Source: Lewinellaceae bacterium
Lineage (GTDB): Bacteria > Bacteroidota > Bacteroidia > Chitinophagales > Saprospiraceae
DNA length: 64,000 nt
Assembly (NCBI GenBank): GCA_020636315.1
Contig: JACJYA010000022.1
Location: 1-64,000 of the forward strand
Direction of reading: 5' to 3'
Part shown: in pieces, positions 19,182 through 28,302 of the stretch
Layout of the letters: every line of letters starts with the position of its first letter
Position numbering within the stretch: the stretch's first letter is position 1
Position numbers and translations under genes: made by a program
Notes under the pieces: generated by a model
What the model was told of the DNA's origin: nothing
The model's database searches: none
The model's input: the letters and a program-made list of their open reading frames with translations, nothing else

Positions 19182-21773
19182 ATGAAGTATTTGCTCCGGT
19201 TGGCCATTTTCCTTACCGTACTGAACCTGAAGGCCCAGAAATACCCCGTCACGTATTACCTGCCCGATATTGAATACGATCAGAACATTCCTGCGCCGGA
19301 AGCTTTTTTAGGGTATCAGGTCGGCGAATGGCACCTCAGCCATGACCAGTTGCTGTTCTACATGCGGGCTTTGGCAGCTGCTTCTCCCCGGGTTACCATC
19401 ACCGAATACGCAAGAAGTTATGAGCACCGCCCCCTTGTTTATCTGACGATCACTTCCGAGGCCAACCATAACCGGCTGGAGGAGATCCGCGAAAGCCACC
19501 TGGCGCTTTCTGCCCCGGGCAATACCCCCAAAATGGCAGTAAATGAGATGCCTGCCGTTCTCTACCAGGGTTTCAGTATCCATGGCAATGAGGCCAGTGG
19601 AGGCAACGCTGCTCCCCTGGTGGCCTATTACCTGGCGGCAGGGCAAAGCGAAGAGGTGAAGCACATTCTGAATGAAACGGTTATTCTGCTGGACCCCTGC
19701 TTCAATCCCGATGGGTTCCACCGCTTTTCTACCTGGGTCAATATGCATAAGAACAAAAATCTGTCCGGCGATTCCCAGGACAGGGAATATCACGAGGCAT
19801 GGCCCAGGGGCAGGACCAACCACTACTGGTTCGACCTCAACCGCGACTGGCTGCCGGTTCAGCACCCGGAGAGCCAGGGCCGCATCCGGATCTTCCACGA
19901 ATGGAAACCCAATATCCTTACAGACCATCATGAGATGGGCGCCAATTCCACCTTTTTCTTTATGCCTGGTGTTCCGGAACGAACCAACCCCATTACTCCC
20001 TGGGAAAACCAGGAGTTAACCGGAAAGATAGGAGCTTTTCATGCTGCTGCTCTCGACAAACTGGGTTCACTGTACTATACCCAGGAGGGGTATGATGATT
20101 TTTACTATGGTAAAGGCTCGACCTACCCGGATGCCAATGGAAGTATCGGCATCTTGTTCGAGCAGGCCAGTGCCCGGGGCCACCTTCAGGCTACCGTCAA
20201 CGGGCCGCTGAGCTTTCCCTTCGCCATTCGCAATCAGGTGGCCACCGCTCTTTCCACTCAGAAGGCTGCAGTTGAGCTACGGCCTGGCCTGCTGGAGTAC
20301 CAGCGCAACTTTTACCGAAGTGCTTTGGAGGAGGCCCGCAAGGAGGAAAGAAAGGCTATTGTATTTGGTGAACCCGATGACCAGAGCCGGCTTTATGCCA
20401 TGGTAGAGGTGTTGCGGCGGCATCAGGTTGAAGTGCATCACCTGAGCCGGCCACTTGAGATTGCCGGCCAATCCTTTCACCCGGAGTCGGCCTTTATCGT
20501 GCCAATGGAGCAGCCCCAATATCGCCTGATCCGAGCACTTTTTGATACAACAACTACCTTTAAGGACAGCATCTTTTACGATGTTTCCAGTTGGGCTTTG
20601 CCATTAGCCTTCAATATTCCCTGGGCGGAAGTAGATAATAAAATGTACAACAGGCGTCTGCCGGGAGATGCCGTCCAGGGCCTGGCGCCGGAGCGGAAGC
20701 CTGTTCCGCCGGCTATGAGCCAGTATGCCTATCTGTTGCCCTGGGAAGACTACTATGCTCCCCGGGCGTTGAATTACCTGATGGATAATGGGCTGCGAGC
20801 CAAGGTGGCCACCCGGGATTTTGAGCTGGAGGGCCGCCATTATCAGAGGGGCACCATATTGATACCCGTGCAGAACCAGCCCCGCACTGCCGCCCAGGCC
20901 CATCAATTGATCACCCGGGCAGTCACCGTTTCAAAAGCGCCGGCCTTTGCCGTTTCAACGGGGTACACTCCTTTCGGTATAGACCTGGGCAGTAATGATT
21001 TTGAGGCCCTGGTACGCCCGAAAGTCCTGCTTCTGGTGGGGGACGGAATATCCAGTTATGGCGCCGGAGAGGCCTGGTACTTACTGGATCAGCGATTTGC
21101 AGTGGAAGTATGTAAAATGGAGCTGAAAGAGGTGGCGGGCAGCAACCTCGACAAGTACACTGTGATCGTAATGCCCGATGGCAGCTACAAAGGCCTTGGA
21201 AGGGAAGGCTGGGAAAAGATCAGAACCTGGGCCCGGCAGGGCGGCACCCTGGTTGCGATAGAAGGGGCAGTAAAGGCAGCGCAGCAACAGGGCCTGGCAA
21301 ACCTCAGGGCCCGGGAAACTCCGAAGGCAGATTCTTCCGGGCGGAGGCCCTACGAGTTCCTCACTGCTGACCGCGGTTCGGAAAACATCGGCGGGGCCAT
21401 CGTACTGGCGGAAGTGGACCTCAGCCACCCCTTATTTTTTGGTTGCCAAAGGCCGGCCATGCCCTTTTTTCGGAGCAACCGCCTTGCCTTCGAACCGGCG
21501 GACAATGCCTATGCCACTCCCGCAGCCTATTCCGATAAGCCTTTGTTGAGTGGGTACATTAAAGGCAGGAACCTGGAACTGATCCGCAACTCCGCGGCCA
21601 TCGTGGCCTGCGGAATAGGGAGGGGGCGGACGATCTGCCTGATGGATAACCCCAATTTCCGGGCATTCTGGTACGGCACCAACCGAATCTTCATCAACAG
21701 CATTTTTTTCGGCCCGGTGATCAGCAGCCGGGCGATGGAAAAAATCAGCGGACAGCCCCCAGTGGCGAAGTGA
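19182..21773 (+). CDS. Exported M14-family zinc carboxypeptidase
   Basis: An 863-aa protein with a short signal peptide (MKYLLRLAIFLTVLNLKAQK). The M14 domain spans about residues 45-360. Zinc ligands are H134 and E137 in GFSIHGNEASGG and a His in LTDHHEMGANSTFFF (249/250); substrate-binding NPDG, HKNKNLSG and DLNRDW are present; the catalytic Glu is likely E327 in GILFEQASARGH. The C-terminal third holds a glutamine-amidotransferase-like Rossmann region (KVLLLVGDGISSYGAGEAWYLL, VIVMPDGSYKGL, GGTLVAIEGAV), an arrangement common in large Bacteroidota M14 proteins. The likely role is peptide degradation in the periplasm or outside the cell. Confidence 0.9.
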   Translation: MKYLLRLAIFLTVLNLKAQKYPVTYYLPDIEYDQNIPAPEAFLGYQVGEWHLSHDQLLFYMRALAAASPRVTITEYARSYEHRPLVYLTITSEANHNRLEEIRESHLALSAPGNTPKMAVNEMPAVLYQGFSIHGNEASGGNAAPLVAYYLAAGQSEEVKHILNETVILLDPCFNPDGFHRFSTWVNMHKNKNLSGDSQDREYHEAWPRGRTNHYWFDLNRDWLPVQHPESQGRIRIFHEWKPNILTDHHEMGANSTFFFMPGVPERTNPITPWENQELTGKIGAFHAAALDKLGSLYYTQEGYDDFYYGKGSTYPDANGSIGILFEQASARGHLQATVNGPLSFPFAIRNQVATALSTQKAAVELRPGLLEYQRNFYRSALEEARKEERKAIVFGEPDDQSRLYAMVEVLRRHQVEVHHLSRPLEIAGQSFHPESAFIVPMEQPQYRLIRALFDTTTTFKDSIFYDVSSWALPLAFNIPWAEVDNKMYNRRLPGDAVQGLAPERKPVPPAMSQYAYLLPWEDYYAPRALNYLMDNGLRAKVATRDFELEGRHYQRGTILIPVQNQPRTAAQAHQLITRAVTVSKAPAFAVSTGYTPFGIDLGSNDFEALVRPKVLLLVGDGISSYGAGEAWYLLDQRFAVEVCKMELKEVAGSNLDKYTVIVMPDGSYKGLGREGWEKIRTWARQGGTLVAIEGAVKAAQQQGLANLRARETPKADSSGRRPYEFLTADRGSENIGGAIVLAEVDLSHPLFFGCQRPAMPFFRSNRLAFEPADNAYATPAAYSDKPLLSGYIKGRNLELIRNSAAIVACGIGRGRTICLMDNPNFRAFWYGTNRIFINSIFFGPVISSRAMEKISGQPPVAK

Positions 21774-22023
21774 GCGATGAAAATAATACAGGGAAGGCCA
21801 ATAATTTTATCGGACAGGATCAATGTTAACATATATATTTATCGGAAGATCGGCGTTGAAAGAAAAACCAATGTTTCAAGATGTCCGGTTTTTTCGCTCT
21901 CTGCATTAACCGCAGGCCGCCTTCTTCCGGATTCAGGCGGCGTTGGGCCAACCATTTCCTTTGGCCTGTGGTAATATATAGTGGCTCTTTCCCCCAAACA
22001 GGGCCTTAACCAAATGGTCGAAC

Positions 22024-22533
22024 ATGTTTAGAAAACTACTCCTCGCAATAGCCTTTTGCTGCCTGTTACCGTTGGCCGCGCTTTCTCAAAGCCCTTATCA
22101 TGAGCTGGCCAAGGATACGATCGTCACCCGGGCGGCCTTTTTAGGCAACGCCTACCTTCTCGATGGCAAACGGCTCAACCGGCAGGTGATGCAATGGTTT
22201 ATGACAGACCATCCCCTTGCTCATGACCAGATCCGCGTAGCCGATGTCAGCGGGCAGATGGCTGCAGTGGGTTATACCCTGGGAGGCATGATCTTTCTGG
22301 GCGGTTTTCTGCTTTCCCAGGATGAACGGTCTTCAGGCAGCGACCTCATGCTGATGGGCGGAGCCGGCATCGGGGCAGGCTTGTTGCTCACTCTCATCTC
22401 CAGCGGGCATCAGCGGCGGGCGGTGCAACTCTATAATGAAGATATCAAACAGTATTACAATTCTTCGGCGCGGGTGGAATGGCAGCTTGGCTTCAGTGAG
22501 AGTGGGGTTACGCTGATGGCGGGGCTGGAGTAA
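22024..22533 (+). CDS. Exported hypothetical protein
   Basis: A 169-aa protein that I do not recognise. It has a signal peptide (MFRKLLLAIAFCCLLPLAALSQ), a polar middle and two adjacent hydrophobic glycine-rich stretches (about 80-98, AAVGYTLGGMIFLGGFLLS, and 107-124, LMLMGGAGIGAGLLLTLIS), suggesting a membrane hairpin. The 250-base gap upstream holds no other gene. Confidence 0.7.
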   Translation: MFRKLLLAIAFCCLLPLAALSQSPYHELAKDTIVTRAAFLGNAYLLDGKRLNRQVMQWFMTDHPLAHDQIRVADVSGQMAAVGYTLGGMIFLGGFLLSQDERSSGSDLMLMGGAGIGAGLLLTLISSGHQRRAVQLYNEDIKQYYNSSARVEWQLGFSESGVTLMAGLE

Positions 22534-22671
22534 ATGAGCTATCCCGAATGGGAGTGTTCAGAGTTCCTTGTTTTTTACCCGGCTGAGAAATGAAGACGGG
22601 CTGAGTTTTTACCCGGCAGAGCGGTAGCGAGGATTTATCCGGCACCGCAAAGCGAGTGTCCTCGGCAGAGC

Positions 22672-22723
22672 CGGGACTGGCTAGACGGACGGGCCTTGTT
22701 GCCCTGGAAACCAGCGGGTTGGC
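22672..22723. repeat. Dispersed intergenic repeat, copy B
   Basis: This carries CTGGAAACCAGCGGGTTGGC (22704-22723), preceded by GACTGGCTAGACGGACGGGCCTTGTTGCC-like sequence. The 22672-22714 part reappears as its reverse complement at 35002-35042. It occupies most of the non-coding gap between the hypothetical gene and alaS. Confidence 0.75.
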
Positions 22724-22784
22724 AAAACGCGGACACACATGAACTATTCCCGCGGTCAATTCGCAACCCACAATAAGTTATCAA

Positions 22785-25412
22785 TCACCCTTTTACCATT
22801 TCCTTCGCTTTGGCAATAGCCCTGTCCAGCCCTGAGGCGTCCTTCCCGCCGGCGGTAGCGAAGAAAGGTTGCCCGCCTCCGCCGCCCTTGATCTCTTTTG
22901 CCAATTCGCGGATCATATTGCCGGCATGCAGGCCTTTTCCTTCCGTTAGTTCGCGGCTTATGGCGATCATCAGCTGGGGTTTGCCGTTGACCTCTGCGCC
23001 GAATACGATGACGGCTTTGTCGATCTGTTCTTCCAACTGATAAGCCAACGTCTTGATGGCGTTATTGTCATCCAGCGGCAGCCTTGCACCGAGAAAGTTC
23101 AGGCCGTTGACGGGCTCAACCTTCTGCAGCAGTTCGCCCTTCATGGCGCTGGCCTGAGCAGCCAGTAACTTTTCGACTTCCTTTCTGAGCTGTTTGTTCT
23201 CTTCCTGCAGGGCGGCAACGTTTTTAGCAGCATTTTTCGGATTTTTCAATAACTGGCGGATCTCATTGAGTTCGCTGAGTTCTTCCTCCAGAAAGGTTTC
23301 CGCCTGCCCGGCAGTGATGGCCTCGATGCGGCGGATGCCGGCGGCCACTGCCCCTTCCGAGACGATCTTGAACAGGCCGATCTCGCCGGTGGCGCTGACG
23401 TGGGTGCCGCCACAGAGTTCGCGGGAAAAGTCCCGGCCGAAGGTGATCACGCGTACCTGCTCACCGTATTTTTCGCCGAACAGCATCATGGCGCCGGAAG
23501 CTTTGGCCTTTTCGATGGGCACTTCGCGTTCTTCTTCCAGCGCTATGTTTTCCCGGATCTTTTCATTGACTATAGCTTCGATCTGCCGCACTTCCTCGTC
23601 GGAGACTTTCTGAAAGTGAGAAAAGTCGAAGCGCAGGCGCTTGTCGTCCACATCCTGCCCTTTCTGCAGGGCATGTTTGCCGAGGATGCGGTGCAGGGCG
23701 GCATGCATGAGGTGGGTGGCCGAGTGGTTGCTGGCAGTGGCCTGGCGTTTGGATGTATTGACCTCGGCCCGCACGGCCCCTTCGATATTGTCCGGCAGGC
23801 TTTTGACGACATGTATGATCAGTTCGTTCTCCTTCTGCGTGTCCAGTACGGGTATTTTTTCCTGTCCGAACCATAGCAGTCCCGAGTCCCCGGCCTGTCC
23901 GCCGCTCTCTGCATAAAAAGGCGTCCTGTTCAGTACGATCTGGTATTGTTCCTTTCCTTTTGCTTCCACCGCGCGGTATTTCAGCACGTGGGCGCTATCG
24001 ACTGTCAGTTGGTCGTAGCCGACAAATTCCACCTCTTCGCCTTCCCGCACCACGCGCCAGTCGCCGACCAGTTTGTAGGCGTCGGCGCGGGAGCGTTCCT
24101 TCTGTTGCTGGAGGGCTTTCAGGAAGCCTTCTTCATCAACCGACAGGCCGCGTTCGGCCGCAATAAGGCGGGTAAGGTCGATGGGGAAGCCGAAGGTGTC
24201 GTAAAGTTCAAAGGCATCTTCTCCATCGACCCTGCCGGAGCTGACGTCAAGAGCGTCGAAGCGGCCCAGTCCCTTTTCGAGGGTGTGCAGGAAGGTGTTT
24301 TCTTCTCCTTCGATGACCCTGGCCACCTGTGTCTGCTGCGCCTTCAGTTCAGGGAAAACGCCGCTGAAATAATCGGCAAGCAGCGGGATGAGGGTATGGA
24401 GAAACGGTTCCTGAATGCCCAGGAAGGAAAAATAGTAGCGCACGGCACGTCGAAGGATGCGGCGCACGACATAGCCGGCGCCGTTGTTGCCTGGCAACTG
24501 GCCATCGGCAATGGTGAGGGCCACGGCGCGGATGTGGTCGGCCACTACCCTCATAGCGGTATCCGATTTGGCATCGGGGCTGTAGCTGCCGGTATATTTT
24601 TTGCCGGTCTTCTCTTCGATAAAGCCAATGATAGGGGTGAACACGTCTGTGTCATAGGTAGCGGTTTTGCCTTGCAGCACCATACAGAGGCGTTCGAAGC
24701 CCATACCCGTATCCACATGTTTTTCCGGCAGGCTTTCCAGTTTGCCGTCGGCCTTGCGGTTGAACTGGATAAAAACGTTGTTCCAGATCTCGATCACTTC
24801 CGGGTGGTCATGGTTGACCAGTTGTTCCCCGGGTATTTTTCGGCGTTCCTCTTCGTTTCTCAGGTCGATGTGGATCTCGGAGCAGGGCCCGCAGGGCCCT
24901 GTATCCCCCATTTCCCAGAAGTTGTCCTTTTTATTGCCGTTAATGATGTGGTTATCCGGGAGGTATCGGGCCCAGAGGGCACGGGCCTCGTTATCAGGTT
25001 CCAGCCCTTCGCTTTCGTCTCCTTCAAATACGGTGGCGTAGAGGCGGTTCTGGCCGATCCCATATACTTCGGTGAGCAATTCCCAGGACCAGGCGATGGC
25101 ATCCTTTTTAAAGTAGTCTCCAAACGACCAGTTGCCCAGCATTTCGAACATGGTGTGGTGGGTGCCGTCGCGCCCTACATCTTCCAGGTCGTTGTGTTTT
25201 CCGGAGACGCGCATGCACTTCTGGGTGTCGGCAATGCGCCGGGCTTCCGGTACCTGATTGCCGAGGAAGTAGTCTTTGAACTGGTTCATACCAGCGTTGG
25301 TGAACATCAGAGTGGGGTCATCCTTGCTCACGATCGGTGCGCTGGGAACGATCTTGTGTTGTTTGGAGGCGAAAAAATCGAGAAAGGCCTGCCGTATTTC
25401 TGTCGAAGTCAT
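22785..25412 (-). CDS. alaS: Alanyl-tRNA synthetase
   Basis: An 875-aa protein starting at ATG 25412 (MTSTEIRQAFLDFFASKQH), the conserved family start. Class II motifs are FTNAGMNQFKDYFLG and HHTMFEMLGNWSFGDYF. The editing domain has HxxxH in SNHSATHLMHAALH and Cys-xxx-His in ELCGGTHVSATGEIG, then a coiled-coil linker and C-Ala domain ending in GGGGGQPFFATAGGKDASGLDRAIAKAKEMV. It charges tRNA-Ala and clears mischarged Ser/Gly. Length is normal. Confidence 0.97.
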   Translation of the reverse strand: MTSTEIRQAFLDFFASKQHKIVPSAPIVSKDDPTLMFTNAGMNQFKDYFLGNQVPEARRIADTQKCMRVSGKHNDLEDVGRDGTHHTMFEMLGNWSFGDYFKKDAIAWSWELLTEVYGIGQNRLYATVFEGDESEGLEPDNEARALWARYLPDNHIINGNKKDNFWEMGDTGPCGPCSEIHIDLRNEEERRKIPGEQLVNHDHPEVIEIWNNVFIQFNRKADGKLESLPEKHVDTGMGFERLCMVLQGKTATYDTDVFTPIIGFIEEKTGKKYTGSYSPDAKSDTAMRVVADHIRAVALTIADGQLPGNNGAGYVVRRILRRAVRYYFSFLGIQEPFLHTLIPLLADYFSGVFPELKAQQTQVARVIEGEENTFLHTLEKGLGRFDALDVSSGRVDGEDAFELYDTFGFPIDLTRLIAAERGLSVDEEGFLKALQQQKERSRADAYKLVGDWRVVREGEEVEFVGYDQLTVDSAHVLKYRAVEAKGKEQYQIVLNRTPFYAESGGQAGDSGLLWFGQEKIPVLDTQKENELIIHVVKSLPDNIEGAVRAEVNTSKRQATASNHSATHLMHAALHRILGKHALQKGQDVDDKRLRFDFSHFQKVSDEEVRQIEAIVNEKIRENIALEEEREVPIEKAKASGAMMLFGEKYGEQVRVITFGRDFSRELCGGTHVSATGEIGLFKIVSEGAVAAGIRRIEAITAGQAETFLEEELSELNEIRQLLKNPKNAAKNVAALQEENKQLRKEVEKLLAAQASAMKGELLQKVEPVNGLNFLGARLPLDDNNAIKTLAYQLEEQIDKAVIVFGAEVNGKPQLMIAISRELTEGKGLHAGNMIRELAKEIKGGGGGQPFFATAGGKDASGLDRAIAKAKEMVKG

Positions 25413-25833
25413 AATTTTTATCCTTAAAAACGAGCTGATTTTTTTGGAACAGCGAAGATAGGGGTAGTAGTTCATATATGCCAGCATTTTTGGGGTTTCG
25501 TTATTTATGGGCCGGTTAAATCGCGGAGTTCTAATCAAAAAAAATTAATATATGTGAAACCCTTATGCCCGAATGCACGTAAAAAGCTCTATCACTTTAA
25601 TTGTTTCGATGCTCCCCTTTTGTTAAAAAGCGTTAAAAAGTCTTAAAATGTAATGCAAAGTGGAATCCATTCTCCATCTTTGCCTGCCCCCTGAATAGAA
25701 AAAAACTACCCCCGGGCCCAGCAAAAGGCTTACATTCTATCCCTTCAAGTATGTTTTTTGACACCATTTTGATTACGGGTTTGTAGCAAATCCGCAAAAA
25801 ATTTAGACTTTCATCTAAAAATCAAGTTAAAAT
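25413..25833. other. A/T-rich divergent region between alaS and the M23 gene
   Basis: This is the alaS side of a 609-base divergent gap. No gene is seen. An A/T-rich stretch with TTTTTTTTG on the minus strand (25538-25546) may belong to an alaS promoter, but no TAnnTTTG lies at the expected distance. Confidence 0.4.
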
Positions 25834-25864
25834 TTTGTGATTCTCCCTTTGCGGTTTATTTTTG
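25834..25864 (+). promoter_or_regulatory. Consensus Bacteroidota promoter for the M23 peptidase gene
   Basis: TTTG (25834-25837), exactly 19 bases, then TATTTTTG (25857-25864): a full match to TTTG-N19-TAnnTTTG. The predicted start is near 25871, leaving a purine-rich leader of about 150 bases (AGAGAAAAGAGCAAAAGGAGGC...). Confidence 0.75.
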
Positions 25865-26021
25865 GCGGAGGCACTTATAGAGAAAAGAGCAAAAGGAGGC
25901 CAAAAAGAGAGAGGGAGAAAGGCTAAATATTCAGCGACTATCGGGTATCTCCAAACCCCGTTTCCGTTCGGAAAATACTCAGCCTGGATTATTTAGTTTT
26001 ATTGGCAAAGAATTGATACTC

Positions 26022-26999
26022 ATGGGAAAAGAGAAGTTTATTTACAATACCCACACGCTTCGGTACGAAAAGGTGGAGCAATCCATCGGCCAAAAAGCTA
26101 CCCGCGTTCTGGGTTTTGTTTGCGCAGCGATCTTTACTGCATTTATATTCACGCTTCTTTCACACCGGTGGCTTCCGTCACCGCAGGAAAAGGCCCTAAG
26201 AAATGAATTGAAGGTCATGGAGGGCCAGTTCGACGAAGTAAACGGCGAACTGGAACAACTTCGCGATGTCCTTTCCAAAATACAGGAGCGCGATGCTTAT
26301 GCTCACCGCATGATCTTCGGCATGGACCCCATCGATGAAGGGGTTTGGGAAGGAGGCGTCGGCGGGCACGACCAGTACGCCTCTTTGCGGCAGTACAGCA
26401 CCGGAGACCTCCTGGCTTCGGTGCGGCAGAACGTCGATAAACTGAAGCGCCAGATGGACCTTCAATCCCGTTCGCTGGATACGATCATCAACCTGGCCAG
26501 TGAGAAAGAGACCATGCTGGCTGCTATTCCTTCCATCAAACCGGTCAGCTCCGACAAGCTGCCCCGCAGCGTGAAGTTGCTTTCCGGTTTCGGCATGCGC
26601 ATCCACCCTATTTATAAGGTTCCGAAGATGCACTACGGCATCGATTTTACTGCTCCGCGGGGCACGCCTATTCAGGCTACCGGCGCCGGTAAAGTGGTCA
26701 GGGCCGGCAGGGCCAGCGGTTATGGCAACCAGGTGGTTATAGACCATGGGTACGGCTACCAAACATCTTACGCCCACATGAAGAAGATAACGGTGAAGGT
26801 GGGCCAGGAGGTGAAGCGCGGCCAACAGATCGGCTTTGTGGGCAGTACGGGTACTTCCACTGCACCTCATTGCCACTACGAAGTGGTTTATAAAGGCAAC
26901 AAGGTCAACCCCATTCATTACTGCATGGACGGTTTGTCTCCTGAGGAATACCAGGAACTGGTGCGCGCCGCGGAGATGTCCAATCAATCCTTTGACTAA
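26022..26999 (+). CDS. M23-family peptidoglycan endopeptidase
   Basis: A 325-aa protein from ATG 26022. It has one N-terminal transmembrane anchor (about 28-48), a coiled-coil stalk (about 55-90 and 130-165) and a LytM/M23 domain near 195-300. The zinc-site signatures are GFGMRIHPIYKVPKMHYGIDFTAP (His and Asp) and APHCHYEV (HxH). It probably cuts peptide cross-links of murein and is anchored in the inner membrane, like MepM-type proteins of Bacteroidota. The CapA-like gene starts 17 bases after its stop, so they are probably an operon. Confidence 0.92.
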   Translation: MGKEKFIYNTHTLRYEKVEQSIGQKATRVLGFVCAAIFTAFIFTLLSHRWLPSPQEKALRNELKVMEGQFDEVNGELEQLRDVLSKIQERDAYAHRMIFGMDPIDEGVWEGGVGGHDQYASLRQYSTGDLLASVRQNVDKLKRQMDLQSRSLDTIINLASEKETMLAAIPSIKPVSSDKLPRSVKLLSGFGMRIHPIYKVPKMHYGIDFTAPRGTPIQATGAGKVVRAGRASGYGNQVVIDHGYGYQTSYAHMKKITVKVGQEVKRGQQIGFVGSTGTSTAPHCHYEVVYKGNKVNPIHYCMDGLSPEEYQELVRAAEMSNQSFD

Positions 27000-27016
27000 A
27001 AATCCTAATACAGCGT

Positions 27017-28198
27017 ATGCTGAAAAGAATACCTTTCCAAAAAGGCTTCCGCATCGGAGGCCTTTTTGGCATTATTGTCCTTTCTGTTTCTTTCCTGAGC
27101 TGCGGCGAAAAAGCCGGAGCGGAACATTCCAGGGCTCCGTTGGCTGCCGCACTGGCAGCGGCCGATACGGTGATCAACCCGCCTGATACGGCTGCCGTTG
27201 TAGAAGTGGCCCCCGGCCCTGTCCGGTTCACCGTTATTGGAGTGGGCGATATGATGCTGGGGACGAATTACCCGTCGGCATCCTACCTGCCTCCCAACGG
27301 AGGGCGCAATATGCTGGCCGATGTGCGAGACATTCTGGCCTCTGCCGATATTACCTTTGGAAACCTGGAGGGAACCATTCTGGATGAAGGAGGAACACCC
27401 AAGCGGTGCAACAACCCCAGCGCGTGTTATGTCTTCCGTTCTCCGGAGGACTACGTGCAGCATTTCGCCGATGCCGGCTTCGACTTCCTGAGCATAGCCA
27501 ATAACCACTCCGGTGATTTCGGGGCTACGGGCCGTCAGCGAACAAAAGCAGTGCTAAAAGAGGCAGGCATCGCTTTCGCCGGGCTGGCCGGTACGGATGA
27601 GTATGCCATTGTAGAGCGCAATGGAGTGAAATACGGTATGTGCGCCTTTGCCCCCAACTCGGGCACCTGCAGCATTCACAACCTGAGTAAGGCCAGCGAG
27701 ATCGTGAGCAAACTGGAAGAGGAATGCGATATCGTCATCGTTTCTTTTCACGGTGGTGCGGAGGGCGCCAGTCACCAGAATGTGCCCCGCCGTTCGGAAA
27801 CCTATTACGGAGAAAACCGGGGCGATGTCTATAAATTTTCCCATGCCGTTGTCGATGCGGGAGCCGATATCGTCTTCGGGCATGGCCCGCATGTGACCCG
27901 GGCTATGGAATTGTACAAGGGGCGGCTCATCTGTTACAGCCTTGGCAATTTCTGTACCTATGGCCGCTTTAACCTGCGCGGCCCGGCGGGCATTGCGCCC
28001 ATTGTGGCGGTAACCGTTGACCGGGAAGGCGCCTTCCAGGAAGGGCAGATAACGCCGGTCTATCAGGAGAAAACCCACGGCCCAAAGATAGACAGCCAGA
28101 GGCGGGCCGTCAATACGCTGATCGAACTGACCCGGGCCGACTTCCCGGAAACGGAGCTGTTGATCACTAAAGAAGGGAAACTGACGATCAGGAAATAA
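27017..28198 (+). CDS. CapA-family (PGA_cap) lipoprotein
   Basis: A 393-aa protein. The N terminus is a lipoprotein signal (IIVLSVSFLSCGEK). The CapA metallophosphoesterase-like fold follows: FTVIGVGDMMLGTNYPS, ADITFGNLEGTIL, GFDFLSIANNHSGDFG, VIVSFHGGAEGA, GADIVFGHGPHVTRAMELYKGRLICYSLGNF. Family members act in poly-gamma-glutamate capsule export or retention, or as envelope phosphoesterases of unknown substrate. No capB/capC genes are present, so capsule synthesis is not supported here. It lies downstream of the M23 gene. Confidence 0.88.
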   Translation: MLKRIPFQKGFRIGGLFGIIVLSVSFLSCGEKAGAEHSRAPLAAALAAADTVINPPDTAAVVEVAPGPVRFTVIGVGDMMLGTNYPSASYLPPNGGRNMLADVRDILASADITFGNLEGTILDEGGTPKRCNNPSACYVFRSPEDYVQHFADAGFDFLSIANNHSGDFGATGRQRTKAVLKEAGIAFAGLAGTDEYAIVERNGVKYGMCAFAPNSGTCSIHNLSKASEIVSKLEEECDIVIVSFHGGAEGASHQNVPRRSETYYGENRGDVYKFSHAVVDAGADIVFGHGPHVTRAMELYKGRLICYSLGNFCTYGRFNLRGPAGIAPIVAVTVDREGAFQEGQITPVYQEKTHGPKIDSQRRAVNTLIELTRADFPETELLITKEGKLTIRK

Positions 28199-28302
28199 AT
28201 TACTCTCTGGTTCGGCAGTTTTTCAAAAATTGATGATGGGTCTGCGGTAATTTTCCTAATTTACTGCTTTGGACGATCCGGTTCACCTTCTTCAGTTTAG
28301 TA

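Noticed and set aside
23946..25427. A 493-codon open frame on the plus strand
   Set aside because: It is antisense to alaS, with no recognisable motif and unnatural composition; it results from the codon bias of the real gene.
25413..25538. A 42-residue N-terminal extension of AlaRS
   Set aside because: The extra residues are not family-like, while the ATG at 25412 gives the conserved MTSTEIRQAFLDFF start.
27017..28198. Capsule (poly-gamma-glutamate) synthesis locus
   Set aside because: Only a CapA-like lipoprotein is present; capB and capC are absent, and the neighbour is a murein endopeptidase.
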